In this document: positions 25,906-35,534 of the stretch, one piece after another | Layout of the letters: each line of letters begins with the position of its first letter | Numbering within the stretch: position 1 is the stretch's first letter | Origin: Akkermansiaceae bacterium | GTDB lineage: Bacteria > Verrucomicrobiota > Verrucomicrobiia > Verrucomicrobiales > Akkermansiaceae | NCBI GenBank assembly: GCA_026421245.1 | Contig: JAPKDJ010000016.1 | Location: 1 to 62,949, forward strand | DNA: 62,949 bases | Direction: 5' to 3' | Translations under genes and position numbers: made by a program | The notes under the pieces: model-generated | The model's input: the letters and a program-made list of their open reading frames with translations, nothing else | Databases searched by the model: none | What the model was told of the DNA's origin: nothing

Positions 25906-27036
25906 CTCCAAAACCTTGCGCTTCACCTCAGGCATCTCGCTCGTGTCAATCACATGTGAACGGCGGAGGATACTGAGAAGCACGCCTACCATCGCGAGGC
26001 TGAAAACAAGGCTCGATCCCCCATAGCTCACGAAGGGGAGCGGAAGGCCGGTATTTGGTAAAGAAGCGGTGGTCACACCGATATTCATCATCGCCGGGAT
26101 CACCAAGGCAGAGGTAATGCCAATTCCCAAGACACTCCCAAATCGATCAGAAGCGTGAAGAGAAATCCCCAGACCAATGAGAAAAATGACGACAAAACAA
26201 AAAATAATTCCAAGCGTGACGAAGACACCCAGTTCCTCGCCAATCACCGGAAAAATAAAGTCGGTGTGATGCTCGGGCAGGTTCATTTGTTTCACGACAC
26301 CATTCCCCAGGCCCATTCCCTCCACCCCTCCGTTTCCGAAGGCTCTGACCCCCAACCATTGTTGCCAGCCCCGACCCTCTTTATGGGCATCAAGATCCAA
26401 AAACGCTACGATTCTCTCCCAACGATTGGGATTGGTCCGAATCATCTGGTAGGCCATCGCCAGGGCCACCACCACCGAACTACCGAGGTAACGCATCCGC
26501 GTCCCCGCAACGAAAAGTACGATCAGCCCCGCTGCTCCCAACCCGGCAGAGGTTCCCATGTCCCATTCGAAAAGAATCAGAAGGAGAGGCGCTCCCAAAA
26601 TTAGAGAGGGAATGACAAAACCTCTCAGCAAGCTCTTGGTCTCGGCCTGATACTTCGCAAACCATGAAGCGAGGGCAATCATGATCACCAGCTTGGCTGG
26701 CTCGGATGGCTGGAACCGCCCGATCACAGGAATCACAATCCACCGGGTATCACCGCCGGCATCATCTCCAATTCCCGGAATGTAACAAAGAATGAGCGCA
26801 GCACAAACCACCGTAAATAGAAGCCAAGTCAGCTTTTCCAGGATTCGGTAATCCAGAAGGGCCATAAAGGTCATCACCAGGATACCGATCCCCAACCAGA
26901 TCACCTGCCTGACGAGGTGGGAGTATTGATCCGCCGAGGAGTCCCACTTGGCACTTGCGCTTGCCAGCATCACCAACCCAAGGGTGATGAGTGAGGCAAC
27001 CGCGAGGCAAATAAAAATAGAAGCTCCTTTTCCCAT
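25894..27036 (-). CDS. ftsW: Peptidoglycan glycosyltransferase FtsW
   Basis: A 380-residue SEDS-family membrane protein with about ten transmembrane helices. Family markers include GRFQPSEPAKLVIMIALA near residue 127, a large extracytoplasmic loop with NLPEHHTDFIFPVIGEELG near 250, and LPLPFVSYGGSSL near 345. It polymerises lipid II into glycan strands at the division septum, together with the PBP encoded by ftsI in the same cluster. It is the last gene of the operon, 17 bases after the LysM gene. The nearby division genes fix FtsW rather than RodA. murG, murC and ftsQAZ, which often follow, are absent here. Confidence 0.92.
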   Translation of the reverse strand: MGKGASIFICLAVASLITLGLVMLASASAKWDSSADQYSHLVRQVIWLGIGILVMTFMALLDYRILEKLTWLLFTVVCAALILCYIPGIGDDAGGDTRWIVIPVIGRFQPSEPAKLVIMIALASWFAKYQAETKSLLRGFVIPSLILGAPLLLILFEWDMGTSAGLGAAGLIVLFVAGTRMRYLGSSVVVALAMAYQMIRTNPNRWERIVAFLDLDAHKEGRGWQQWLGVRAFGNGGVEGMGLGNGVVKQMNLPEHHTDFIFPVIGEELGVFVTLGIIFCFVVIFLIGLGISLHASDRFGSVLGIGITSALVIPAMMNIGVTTASLPNTGLPLPFVSYGGSSLVFSLAMVGVLLSILRRSHVIDTSEMPEVKRKVLEVRL

Positions 27037-27053
27037 ACGAGGAATCGATCGAA

Positions 27054-27914
27054 TTAATGTTTGGCAGGAAGAATCAATGTCATCCCAATTTTGAGGGCAT
27101 TCACATTAACGCCGGGATTGGCACTTTTGAGATCGTCAACACTAATGCCGTTGTTAAGAGCAATACGCCAAAGAGTTTCATTAGATTTCACCGTATGTCT
27201 ACGATTTAAAGAAACAGAAGCAGAGTCGGGCTGTCGAACAGGTTGCACTTGCCCGACCGGAGGACGCCCTTTCACCAGAATTGGTTCGTCTGTTGCTTGG
27301 GGTTCCGGAGAAATACCTTCCACAGGTCCCAATTCTCCGGGTTGGCTACCAGGATAACTTTGCGTGTCAGAAGTCTGAATGAGTGGTCGCGGGGTCTGCA
27401 CGTAGGCATGCTCAGGAGCGGCTGGATTGACCCGGTTACTCATGGCATCCGACGAATTGATATCTTCAGAACGACGGTCCGGAACGTTGATTACCCAGCC
27501 TGGTTCATAAATTTCCACTCCGTCATTGGCTGTTACGAGCGCAGCTCGATCAACCCCATATTTGTGGGCAATCTTGTCGATATCGTCATCCTTGCTGACG
27601 ATGTGGGGCCGAAGCTCGGCACGACGTTCGGGCGGAATAGGTACCGCGAGGGCCGGTTTGGTTGCCTGGATGTCAGCACCTTCACTCCAACGATTGTGGA
27701 GCCAAATCCCCGCGATGGCAGCAACATGGAGAAGAAGGATCACAATGAGCGCACGGGCAATTCCAACGCCGGGAACTTCACCGAGATTTTCGGGAACCGC
27801 AGTGGTGGAAGCGCGATGCTTGCGTTTTTTGGACGCCCGTGTCGCGGCATGTAAGATTCGGAAACCGGACTTGGGGCCTTTCCGCTTGGTTTGAATGGTT
27901 CTTAGAGATTTCAT
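27054..27914 (-). CDS. Membrane-anchored protein with two LysM domains, inside the dcw cluster
   Basis: A 286-residue protein with a basic N-terminal cytoplasmic stretch (to about 48), one transmembrane helix (ALIVILLLHVAAIAGIWLH, about 55-73), a first LysM domain at about 98-146 (HIVSKDDDIDKIAHKYGVDR) and a second at 237-285 (HTVKSNETLWRIALNNGISV). Between them is a Pro/Gln-rich linker. LysM domains bind the glycan backbone of peptidoglycan. Its place between murD and ftsW (30 and 17 bases) suggests a septal wall-binding factor, which is inference. There is no peptidase or hydrolase domain, so it is likely structural. Confidence 0.85.
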   Translation of the reverse strand: MKSLRTIQTKRKGPKSGFRILHAATRASKKRKHRASTTAVPENLGEVPGVGIARALIVILLLHVAAIAGIWLHNRWSEGADIQATKPALAVPIPPERRAELRPHIVSKDDDIDKIAHKYGVDRAALVTANDGVEIYEPGWVINVPDRRSEDINSSDAMSNRVNPAAPEHAYVQTPRPLIQTSDTQSYPGSQPGELGPVEGISPEPQATDEPILVKGRPPVGQVQPVRQPDSASVSLNRRHTVKSNETLWRIALNNGISVDDLKSANPGVNVNALKIGMTLILPAKH

Positions 27915-27944
27915 GGTTCGGTTGGGTGTTTGGGTTTGGGGGAA

Positions 27945-29222
27945 TTAAAGAGTTTTTGTAAGAAAAGGGACGGCTGCCTTGAAAGCATCTCCCCGGGCCT
28001 CGTAGCCGTTGAACTGATCAAATGAAGATGTCCCAGGAGAAAAAAGAACTGTATCCCCACGCTCCGAAGAAGCCGCCGCGATAGCAACTGCCAAGTCGAG
28101 GGTCTCGACGGTTTGGCAGGGAACGATGCTTGAAAAGGTTTCTGCGAGCACTTGCCCAATCTCCCCAAAGGAGACCATCTGCTTGACTCTGTCTTTTAAA
28201 AGTGGAGCGAGTGGACGGTAGTCGAGCCCCTTCTGTTTCCCACCTGCAATCAGGATGGTTGGTCGCGTTTGCGAACGGAGGGCTGATTCAAGCGCGTGAA
28301 GATTCGTCGCCTTGGAATCATTGAGATATTCCACCCCGTCAATTATGGAGACAAGCTCGCAGCGATGTTCCGGAGGGCTATATTTGGAGAGAGTATCGCG
28401 GGCAACTTCCGAAGTAAGTCCATCCACCACCGCGCAAGCAGCCATTACGTTCTCGGCATTGTGAAGACCCCGCAGGCGGGTTTCAGACATTGCAAGAAAC
28501 GCGGTTTCACCAAAGAGAATAGTCTCTCCATCAAGCGACCAATCGGAAGATTCTTCGGAAGAGAAGGTCACGGAACGACCTTTCGGGGGAAGGTTCTCAC
28601 CGGCTCTCACCACAACAAGGGTGTCGTCGGTAATATTCTCAAAAATACGAAGTTTGGCGTCGCGATACTCTTCCACCGAAGTGTATCGATCCATGTGATC
28701 AGGAGAGAAGTTGAGCCAAACTACGGCATCCGGTTTGAAGTCCACGATGGTTTCCAACTGGAACGAGCTAAGCTCTAGTGAAATGGCCTGAGGAACCTCC
28801 TCATAAAGAACGACCTCTGAAAGCGGCACTCCGTAGTTCCCACAAGCGACACATGACTTTCCAGTGGCTTCGACCAGATCACGAATCAATTCGGTGGTCG
28901 TTGTCTTACCATTCGTTCCGGTAATCCCAATGGTGTGACCATCAAAACACTGCCAGGCTAATTCGACCTCACCCCAAAGGGCTCCACTGCCTCTGGCGAA
29001 GGATTGCACGAAATCCCCAAGAGTTTCAATTCCGGGACTAACCACTACCAGGTCGACGTTCACATCACAGCCTGTCTTGGGCGTCGCCACGACAGCACCG
29101 GGAGCTTCACGCGAGTCATAAACAGTCACCGAAGCACCGCAATGCGAAGCAAGACGGGCAGCGGCTTGGCCACTGCGTCCTGCTCCGAGAACGGCAACTG
29201 TTTTTCCTGTGAGATCGAGCAT
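27945..29222 (-). CDS. murD: UDP-N-acetylmuramoylalanine--D-glutamate ligase
   Basis: A 425-residue Mur ligase that adds D-Glu to UDP-MurNAc-L-Ala in the cytoplasm. The N-terminal Rossmann domain begins LTGKTVAVLGAGRSGQAA; the ATP site is GITGTNGKTTTTELI near residue 105; the Mur-specific central region contains YLNDSKATN near 285. The ATG at 29222 was chosen because it overlaps the mraY stop in the TAATG arrangement and begins MLDLTGKTV; a start 57 bases upstream adds an unrelated tail. Length is normal for MurD. The gene lies in the canonical order murE-murF-mraY-murD. Confidence 0.93.
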   Translation of the reverse strand: MLDLTGKTVAVLGAGRSGQAAARLASHCGASVTVYDSREAPGAVVATPKTGCDVNVDLVVVSPGIETLGDFVQSFARGSGALWGEVELAWQCFDGHTIGITGTNGKTTTTELIRDLVEATGKSCVACGNYGVPLSEVVLYEEVPQAISLELSSFQLETIVDFKPDAVVWLNFSPDHMDRYTSVEEYRDAKLRIFENITDDTLVVVRAGENLPPKGRSVTFSSEESSDWSLDGETILFGETAFLAMSETRLRGLHNAENVMAACAVVDGLTSEVARDTLSKYSPPEHRCELVSIIDGVEYLNDSKATNLHALESALRSQTRPTILIAGGKQKGLDYRPLAPLLKDRVKQMVSFGEIGQVLAETFSSIVPCQTVETLDLAVAIAAASSERGDTVLFSPGTSSFDQFNGYEARGDAFKAAVPFLTKTL

Positions 29223-30388
29223 TAGATGACTTTTAAAAGGGCAAGACCGCCTAGGCTGCAAAGAATGGAAATGATCCAAAAACGAATGATGACCTGATTC
29301 TCATTCCATCCGCGGAGTTCAAAGTGGTGGTGTATTGGAGCCATCGCAAAGATACGCTTGCCGCGCAGTTTGAAGCTGCCGACTTGAAGAATGACGGAGA
29401 TCACTTCCATGACGAAAACAAAACCAATGATGACAAGGAGGAACTCCTGCTTGGCACAAATCGCAGTCATGCCAATCGCTCCACCGATCGCGAGCGAACC
29501 GGTATCACCCATAAAGACTTTCGCAGGGTGGCAATTGAACCAGAGGAAACCAAAACAAGCTCCAACTAGTGCCAACATCACAACGGACAACTCGGCAAGT
29601 GAGCGATTGTGGAAAATATTGAGATGCTCGGCGCTAGGTTGGGTTCCTGCAAGATAAGTGATCACGGCATAGGATAGAGCCACCGTAATCGTCACTCCCG
29701 TCGCCAGACCATCGAGGCCATCAGTCAGGTTCACCGCGTTCGAGGTTCCCATCAAAATCGCCATAAAAAGGGGAATTGCCAGGAGGCCAAAAGGAATGAC
29801 AAAGCTGAGAAGAGGAAAACTAAAATCGGTAACCGAGACTTCCTGGGTTCCGCTCTCTGCAGAGTAAAAGATATAGCTCGCAGTCTCAGGGTTTTCATAG
29901 AGGAAAAGACCTGCCCCCATTCCCACTGCCGCCTGCCAGGCCAGCTTTAATTTACCGCTCACTCCCGCGGAGTTCTTCTTGGCGACTTTTTGATAATCAT
30001 CAAGGAATCCCAATACGCCGAGGGCCAGAGTGACCAATGAAACCACGATCACAAAAGGGTTGAAAACACGACCGCAGATCAGCACCGCGATCATGGTTGT
30101 TCCAAGAATCATGATTCCTCCCATCGTTGGGGTCCCGGCCTTACCTCCATGGAGTTCGGCTAGCTTGTGAACCTCTTCAGCAGTGCGCAGCGGTTGCCCA
30201 ACCTTGAGAGAAATCAGTTTTCGAATGACTCTTTCGCCAATCGCGAGACTGAAACTAAAAGCAATGACCGTTGCGAGACCGGCCCGCACGGTGATGTAAC
30301 CGAAGAGGTTAAGAAACGAGAAGGTGTCGGCCCAGGCGGCGCCTGATTCCTTTGCGTCGTGCCAAATTTGATAGATCCAATACAGCAT
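29222..30388 (-). CDS. mraY: Phospho-N-acetylmuramoyl-pentapeptide transferase
   Basis: A 388-residue membrane enzyme with about ten helices that transfers phospho-MurNAc-pentapeptide to undecaprenyl phosphate, making lipid I. The signatures are GTPTMGGIMIL near residue 90, VNLTDGLDGLATG near 217, the Asp-rich FMGDTGSLAIGG near 292 and the histidine motif APIHHHFELRG near 352. An extra loop of about 30 residues around 165-190 (ENPETASYIFYSAESGTQEV) is larger than in E. coli. The stop overlaps the murD start by one base and it follows murF by three bases, so translation is likely coupled. Confidence 0.94.
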   Translation of the reverse strand: MLYWIYQIWHDAKESGAAWADTFSFLNLFGYITVRAGLATVIAFSFSLAIGERVIRKLISLKVGQPLRTAEEVHKLAELHGGKAGTPTMGGIMILGTTMIAVLICGRVFNPFVIVVSLVTLALGVLGFLDDYQKVAKKNSAGVSGKLKLAWQAAVGMGAGLFLYENPETASYIFYSAESGTQEVSVTDFSFPLLSFVIPFGLLAIPLFMAILMGTSNAVNLTDGLDGLATGVTITVALSYAVITYLAGTQPSAEHLNIFHNRSLAELSVVMLALVGACFGFLWFNCHPAKVFMGDTGSLAIGGAIGMTAICAKQEFLLVIIGFVFVMEVISVILQVGSFKLRGKRIFAMAPIHHHFELRGWNENQVIIRFWIISILCSLGGLALLKVI

Positions 30389-30391
30389 TGT

Positions 30392-31726
30392 TTACTCGGG
30401 GAAGGCATGTTTCATGACCCGCTCCATCGCGGCCATCCGACTGCCCTTAAAGAGAACGAGCTCTCCGGAAGAAATATTCGAAGAAAGCCAGCTGACAGTC
30501 TCCTCGTGATTCTGAAAATGATGATCAGCTCCGTAAGCGATGGCCTCCTCACCAATCGTGACAAGCTGAAGATTCAATTCGCGGGCGACCCGGCCGATTC
30601 GTCCATAGGCCTCGGATGCGTGATCACCGAGCTCAGCCATGATCCCGAGGGCTGCGGTGCGACCGCCTTTTCCGGGGAGATTTGCGAGAGTTTCAAGTCC
30701 GGCGATCACTGATTCAGGGTTCGCATTATAGGTGTCGTCAATGACAGTCACCCCTCCGCTTTGATATTGACGAAATCGCCCACTGGTCAGCCTGGCATTC
30801 TGAAGACCCCTTGCGATTTCCTCGAGGCTCAGGCCCAAAACCGCACCAACCCCGGCTGCGAGCAAGGCGTTACTAATCATGTGATTTCCGGGCACTGAAA
30901 TGGAAGTGGCGATCCTCCCGAGATCATCGATGACGAGATCGAAGGTGGAACCGTTTTCGGCAGGCATCACATTTTCGGCACGTAGTGATCCCTCCCCAAC
31001 CGCAATCACCTTTGCAGAAGTGGATTCACAAAAATCATCAAGAAAATCACAATCGGAGGGAACGAGGAGCGTTCCATTTTCATTGAGAGCTCGGGCGACG
31101 GCCCCCTTTTCCAAGGCAATCGCTTCTCGGCTGCCCAGATGCTCAATGTGAGCGGTGCCAACATTGGTGATGACACCAATATTTGGGCGGCCAATTTCAC
31201 AAAGCGGGGCAAGCTCTCCCGGGTGATTCATGCCCATTTCAAAGATGCCCACCTCGTCATCCTCTTTCGTGGCAAGCACGGTGAGAGGAAGCCCAATGTG
31301 ATTGTTCAGGTTCCCGAGCGTGGCATTGACCCGGAATTTCTGGCTGAGAACACTGCGAATGAAATCCTTGGTCGAGGTCTTACCATTCGAACCGGTGACA
31401 GCGACAACTGGAATCCCCAATTCAATCCGATACCATTTGGCAAGAGCCTGAAGGGCATCGAGGGTATCGTTCACCAGCACGGCGGGAATTCCATCCGGAA
31501 GATTGGTGGCATCTTGAATGACCATCGCCCCCGCTCCAGCCTCCACCGCTCCGGCAAGAAAGTTATGGGCGTCGAAGTTTTCACCCTTGAGAGCGAAGAA
31601 CAAAACCCCTTCAGCGATGCTTCTGGTATCTGTCGAAACACCCGCCGAAATCACACGTTCTCCCCCACCCTGTGGCAGGGTGCCGCTCATCGCCGTGGCG
31701 AGTTGCTGGAGAGAATATGATTTCAT
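30392..31726 (-). CDS. murF: UDP-MurNAc-tripeptide--D-alanyl-D-alanine ligase
   Basis: A 444-residue cytoplasmic ligase that adds D-Ala-D-Ala to the UDP-MurNAc tripeptide. The ATP-binding motif is AVTGSNGKTSTKDFIRS near residue 109, followed by TLGNLNNHIGLP near 135 and the Mur signature EMGMNHPGE near 170. The C-terminal domain begins near 318 (TVIDDTYNANPESV). It starts inside the murE stop with an ATGA overlap (31723-31726) and is followed by mraY after three bases. Length and motif order are normal. Confidence 0.93.
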   Translation of the reverse strand: MKSYSLQQLATAMSGTLPQGGGERVISAGVSTDTRSIAEGVLFFALKGENFDAHNFLAGAVEAGAGAMVIQDATNLPDGIPAVLVNDTLDALQALAKWYRIELGIPVVAVTGSNGKTSTKDFIRSVLSQKFRVNATLGNLNNHIGLPLTVLATKEDDEVGIFEMGMNHPGELAPLCEIGRPNIGVITNVGTAHIEHLGSREAIALEKGAVARALNENGTLLVPSDCDFLDDFCESTSAKVIAVGEGSLRAENVMPAENGSTFDLVIDDLGRIATSISVPGNHMISNALLAAGVGAVLGLSLEEIARGLQNARLTSGRFRQYQSGGVTVIDDTYNANPESVIAGLETLANLPGKGGRTAALGIMAELGDHASEAYGRIGRVARELNLQLVTIGEEAIAYGADHHFQNHEETVSWLSSNISSGELVLFKGSRMAAMERVMKHAFPE

Positions 31727-33291
31727 TCGCGTCTATAGTTGTCGTCATCGCCAAATTCCCGACCACGCTTTCGATCCCGTTCCTCGCGCTCCTCCTGGCG
31801 TTTCTTAAATTCAGCTTCTTCGTGTTTCCGGCGGATCTCGAGAGCGCGTCGTGCTACCTCGCGGTCATCAAAGTGTTGTCGCTGGCCGTCCACCTCCTGA
31901 TAGGTCTCATGCCCTTTCCCAGCGATAAGAATGATGTCGCCAGGAAAGGCACTCTCAATCGCGGCGTTGATGGCATCGCGACGATTCTCGATAACTTCGT
32001 ATGGCACAGAACCCAAGCCGGGAATCACTTCTTCAATAATGGCTTCCGGATTCTCACTTCGGGGATTGTCCGAGGTGACAATACAGACATTGCTGTGCTT
32101 GGCCGCGGCCTGCCCCATAAGAGGGCGCTTGGTCTGATCCCGGTCTCCGCCGCAACCAAAGACGGTCACAAGTCGGTTGGGGTGAAGATCACTCAGAGTC
32201 TCGCAAGCTTTCTCCACCGCATCAGGAGTATGGGCGTAATCAACGAAAACCGTAATCCGGTCACCACCAACAAATTCCATACGCCCGGGTGTTTGGCGGG
32301 TTTCTCCAACCGCCTTCACCGCATCACGCAGAGGCACGCCAGCTGACGAAACGGCAGCGAGAGAGGCAATCGCATTCAGGACATTAAACCGACCTACAAC
32401 CGGAAGGCGGACCAGGAAGCTCTTACCACGGGCCTCAAGGGCAAAGACCTGACCACGAGTTGAAGGTCGCACATCGCTTGCGCGGAAATCAGCAGCGGGA
32501 CTAAAACCAAAGGTGACGACTTTGAGCCGATCAGAGAATTCAGCGACGAGCTTTGCCCCTGCAGGATCGTCAATGTTGATGACCGCGACACCATCACGCC
32601 CCTCATCCGCCATACTCTCGAAGAGAAGTTTCTTGGCTTGGAAGTAGGCCGACATCGTTTTGTGGTAATCAAGATGGTCCTGGGTGAGGTTCAGAAAGAC
32701 TCCAACCTTAAAAGGGACCCCTTGGCAGCGACCTTGTTCAAGACCGTGGGACGAAGTTTCCATGACAACGGCCTTGCATCCGTTTTCCTTCATGGTTCGG
32801 AGAATGCTCTGCATTTCAACCGCACCAGGCGTGGTATGAGTGGCATCGCGAAAACCTTTTCCATCCTGCACTTTGATCGTGCCAATCATGCCGGCCTTGA
32901 TCATGGCCTTCTCAAAGAGCGCATGAATAAAGTGAGTCACCGTGGTCTTTCCATTCGTGCCAGTCACTCCAACAACCACCATGGAGGTTGCGGGATCGTC
33001 GGCAAAACGAGCTGCGAGGCGACCCAACACAACGCGGGAATCAGGCACTTGAATCCACAAGCCGGTGTGATCAGCGGGACCTTTGCTCTGCGCAATAATA
33101 GCCGCAGGTTTTTTTGCCATGACGTCTGTGAGGAAATCGTGCCCATCGACAACGCTTCCGCGCACCGCGACAAAAACAGCCCCCTCCTGAACACGGCCGC
33201 TGTGGTCGGTCACGCTAATGACAGGAACATCCTCAATCCTGAGGTTCCGGGCCTCTGGGAGGATTTCAAGAAGTGTCGGAAGAGAGATCAT
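31723..33291 (-). CDS. murE: UDP-MurNAc-L-Ala-D-Glu ligase MurE, predicted meso-diaminopimelate type
   Basis: A 522-residue Mur ligase with ATP site GVTGTNGKTTVTHFI near residue 109 and METSSHGLEQGR near 178. The substrate-selecting motif reads TSDNPRSE near 404; DNPR is the form found in enzymes that add meso-diaminopimelate, so the wall is predicted to be DAP type. After the catalytic domain there is an unusual tail of about 40 residues that is almost entirely charged (EEAEFKKRQEEREERDRKRG). The gene overlaps ftsI upstream and murF downstream by four bases each (ATGA), so the three are probably translationally coupled. Confidence 0.93.
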   Translation of the reverse strand: MISLPTLLEILPEARNLRIEDVPVISVTDHSGRVQEGAVFVAVRGSVVDGHDFLTDVMAKKPAAIIAQSKGPADHTGLWIQVPDSRVVLGRLAARFADDPATSMVVVGVTGTNGKTTVTHFIHALFEKAMIKAGMIGTIKVQDGKGFRDATHTTPGAVEMQSILRTMKENGCKAVVMETSSHGLEQGRCQGVPFKVGVFLNLTQDHLDYHKTMSAYFQAKKLLFESMADEGRDGVAVINIDDPAGAKLVAEFSDRLKVVTFGFSPAADFRASDVRPSTRGQVFALEARGKSFLVRLPVVGRFNVLNAIASLAAVSSAGVPLRDAVKAVGETRQTPGRMEFVGGDRITVFVDYAHTPDAVEKACETLSDLHPNRLVTVFGCGGDRDQTKRPLMGQAAAKHSNVCIVTSDNPRSENPEAIIEEVIPGLGSVPYEVIENRRDAINAAIESAFPGDIILIAGKGHETYQEVDGQRQHFDDREVARRALEIRRKHEEAEFKKRQEEREERDRKRGREFGDDDNYRRE

Positions 33292-35186
33292 TGAGTTGGA
33301 TTCAAGGCGATGGAATCTTCGTTTTCGGGAATTCCCTCGGTAGGAGTAATATTCATAAGACGCGCGATGCGTCCTGCAACCTGAGCGAAGAGCGGAGCTG
33401 CGACCGTTCCTCCTCCGATTTGAAAATCCTCGCCCAGCCCCGAAGGCTCATCGATCGTGACGACGCATACAAAGCGGGGGTCATGAACGGGGAGAATGCC
33501 GACAAAGGTGACAAATTTTTTATCCTCCTGATATATCTTGGCTTTGTTATCCCACTTTTCAGATGTCCCGGTTTTCCCCCCGCTCCGGTATCCGGGAACT
33601 TTAGCGCGCCGACCGGTTCCCTTTAAGACCACCTGCTCCAATGCGAGGCACATGCCGCGAGCGGTGCGTTCACTTAGAACACGTCGAACTTTTTGAACCG
33701 GCATGCTTTCGAGTTGACGCCCATCGTGAGCGATCACGGAGTCGATCAAGCGGGGTTTCAAAAGAGTTCCCCCGTTCGCTAAAACTGAGTAGGCCATCGC
33801 CAGCTGGAGCGGAGTGACCGAGACCCCATACCCGTATGTGGCACTGGCGAAGTTGCGCATATTGGTGCGATCTTGAATGCGGCCCTTGGCTTCGCCGGGA
33901 ATTGGGAACCCAGTCCGCTGCCCAAAGCCGAAGGCATCGAGGTAATCGTAAAATCCGGCCGGCCCCACTCGTTCCGCAAATTGAAAAACCCCAGTGTTAC
34001 TCGACTTCACGAGGACACCATCAAAAGTCAGTTCATTATAACGGTGGTGATCTTTAATTATGAACCCGTGACGGAGAAGTTCACCCCATCCGCAATCAAC
34101 GACGGTGTCACGTGTCACCCCCCCACTCTCCAAAGCGGCAGACATCGCAATGATCTTCATCACCGAACCAGCTTCATACTGGGCGGAAACAGCGAAGCTT
34201 GTTCCGGCATTGGCATAGTTTTCACGGATATTGAGATTGAAGTGCGGACGACTGGCCATCGCCAGCATGTCACCCGTATGTGGATCAACGACGAGAATAC
34301 TTCCCGCCTTGGCATTGTAGGCATCAAACGCCATTCCCAATTCTTCTTCGACAATGGCCTGAATGCCCATATCGAGAGTTGTTTTGACGTGCTTGCCCAT
34401 CATCGGCGGATTGACTTCCGCCGCTTCGGTCAGATTGACGAGTCCGTTTTCATCCCGCTTGAGTTCACGGCGACCATCACGACCGGCCAGAATTTCCTCC
34501 ATCCACTTTTCGAGCCCACACTCACTCACCCCTTGATGGTTTTTGAAACCGATCAAGTGCGGAGCAAAGGTAGGCATTGGATAGTGCCGCCGCTGTGATC
34601 GTTCAAAATTAAACCCCTGGATGCTACGCTTCTGGAGTTCTGTTTCCAGCCGACGGGCAAGATCCTCCTGAATCCCTTTGCGGACAACAGTGCGGACCGA
34701 GCCCTTCTCGACCTTCCTTTTGAGCTCGGCAGATGGAATACGGAACTCTCGTCCAATGATCTCTGTCGCGTAGGCCAGATGCTCGTCGATGAGCTGCTGC
34801 TTTGACATCGGAGCAACGTATTTTTTGCGCGCTTCACGGAGCACGAAGTCTCTCTCGGCATGATTCAGATTCTTCCACCCGGCGCCTTGGCTGGCATAAC
34901 GATGTGTCACCGCCTTCTTCAAGATGTCAACGGTATGGAGGTGATCGAGATTCGCAACAAGAGTAGCTTCGGGGCGATTCTGGGCAATGACAGTTTGGTT
35001 CCGATCCACGATGAGTCCGCGACTGGCGGGGATCGTCTCTTGCATTTTGAATTGAGGAACGCTCGATTTATCTGACATCCTGCGATCCCAAACCTGAAGT
35101 GTGATCAATCGAAACGAAAGCGCAGTCAGCCCGGCTACAAGAGCCAGGCAGACAATAAAAGCACGACGTTTGAAGGATGGGTCCAT
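33288..35186 (-). CDS. ftsI: Division-specific penicillin-binding protein (transpeptidase)
   Basis: A 632-residue class B PBP with a short cytoplasmic end, one transmembrane helix at about 10-30, a dimerisation/pedestal domain, and a transpeptidase domain. The active site is S341-V-M-K344 (EAGSVMKIIAMS), with the SSN motif near 393 (VKSSNTGVF) and KTGT near 536 (GGKTGTSEKW). It cross-links septal peptidoglycan in the periplasm with FtsW. No C-terminal PASTA domain is seen. It follows the FtsL-like gene by six bases and overlaps murE by four, which is the standard dcw order. Confidence 0.93.
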   Translation of the reverse strand: MDPSFKRRAFIVCLALVAGLTALSFRLITLQVWDRRMSDKSSVPQFKMQETIPASRGLIVDRNQTVIAQNRPEATLVANLDHLHTVDILKKAVTHRYASQGAGWKNLNHAERDFVLREARKKYVAPMSKQQLIDEHLAYATEIIGREFRIPSAELKRKVEKGSVRTVVRKGIQEDLARRLETELQKRSIQGFNFERSQRRHYPMPTFAPHLIGFKNHQGVSECGLEKWMEEILAGRDGRRELKRDENGLVNLTEAAEVNPPMMGKHVKTTLDMGIQAIVEEELGMAFDAYNAKAGSILVVDPHTGDMLAMASRPHFNLNIRENYANAGTSFAVSAQYEAGSVMKIIAMSAALESGGVTRDTVVDCGWGELLRHGFIIKDHHRYNELTFDGVLVKSSNTGVFQFAERVGPAGFYDYLDAFGFGQRTGFPIPGEAKGRIQDRTNMRNFASATYGYGVSVTPLQLAMAYSVLANGGTLLKPRLIDSVIAHDGRQLESMPVQKVRRVLSERTARGMCLALEQVVLKGTGRRAKVPGYRSGGKTGTSEKWDNKAKIYQEDKKFVTFVGILPVHDPRFVCVVTIDEPSGLGEDFQIGGGTVAAPLFAQVAGRIARLMNITPTEGIPENEDSIALNPTQ

Positions 35187-35192
35187 AAGTCT

Positions 35193-35531
35193 CTAACGGC
35201 GGGCAATCGCTTCGCCGGGGGGGGATTGCTCATCAAGATCTCGATAGACCTCGACGGATTTAATTTCACGGAGAGGAGAATTTATTTTCTCCAATTGAGC
35301 GCGGAGAGCGTAGTAGCCGAGGATTTCCTTAATGTCGGATGTATGCAGAGAAAGGGAAACCTGATGGTCATCCATCTGACGTTGAACTTTGGCAATCTTG
35401 CTACGTGTTGTGATCTGTTTATTCTTCATGACCACATACCCAATTCCACCACTTGAGACGATCACGACGGCAATGACGAGAAGGACGAGAGAGGGAAAAC
35501 CAAGACTGGCGGTGCTTTTTCTTCGGTTCAT
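35193..35531 (-). CDS. ftsL: FtsL-like division protein
   Basis: A 112-residue bitopic protein with a short basic N-terminus, one transmembrane helix (about 12-33, LVLLVIAVVIVSSGGIGYVV) and a coiled-coil region (KIAKVQRQMDDHQVSLSLHT). FtsL proteins diverge so much that sequence alone is weak. The size, topology and location between rsmH (three bases) and ftsI (six bases) make the assignment likely. It would link the FtsQB complex to FtsW-FtsI at the septum. Confidence 0.75.
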   Translation of the reverse strand: MNRRKSTASLGFPSLVLLVIAVVIVSSGGIGYVVMKNKQITTRSKIAKVQRQMDDHQVSLSLHTSDIKEILGYYALRAQLEKINSPLREIKSVEVYRDLDEQSPPGEAIARR

Positions 35532-35534
35532 AAG

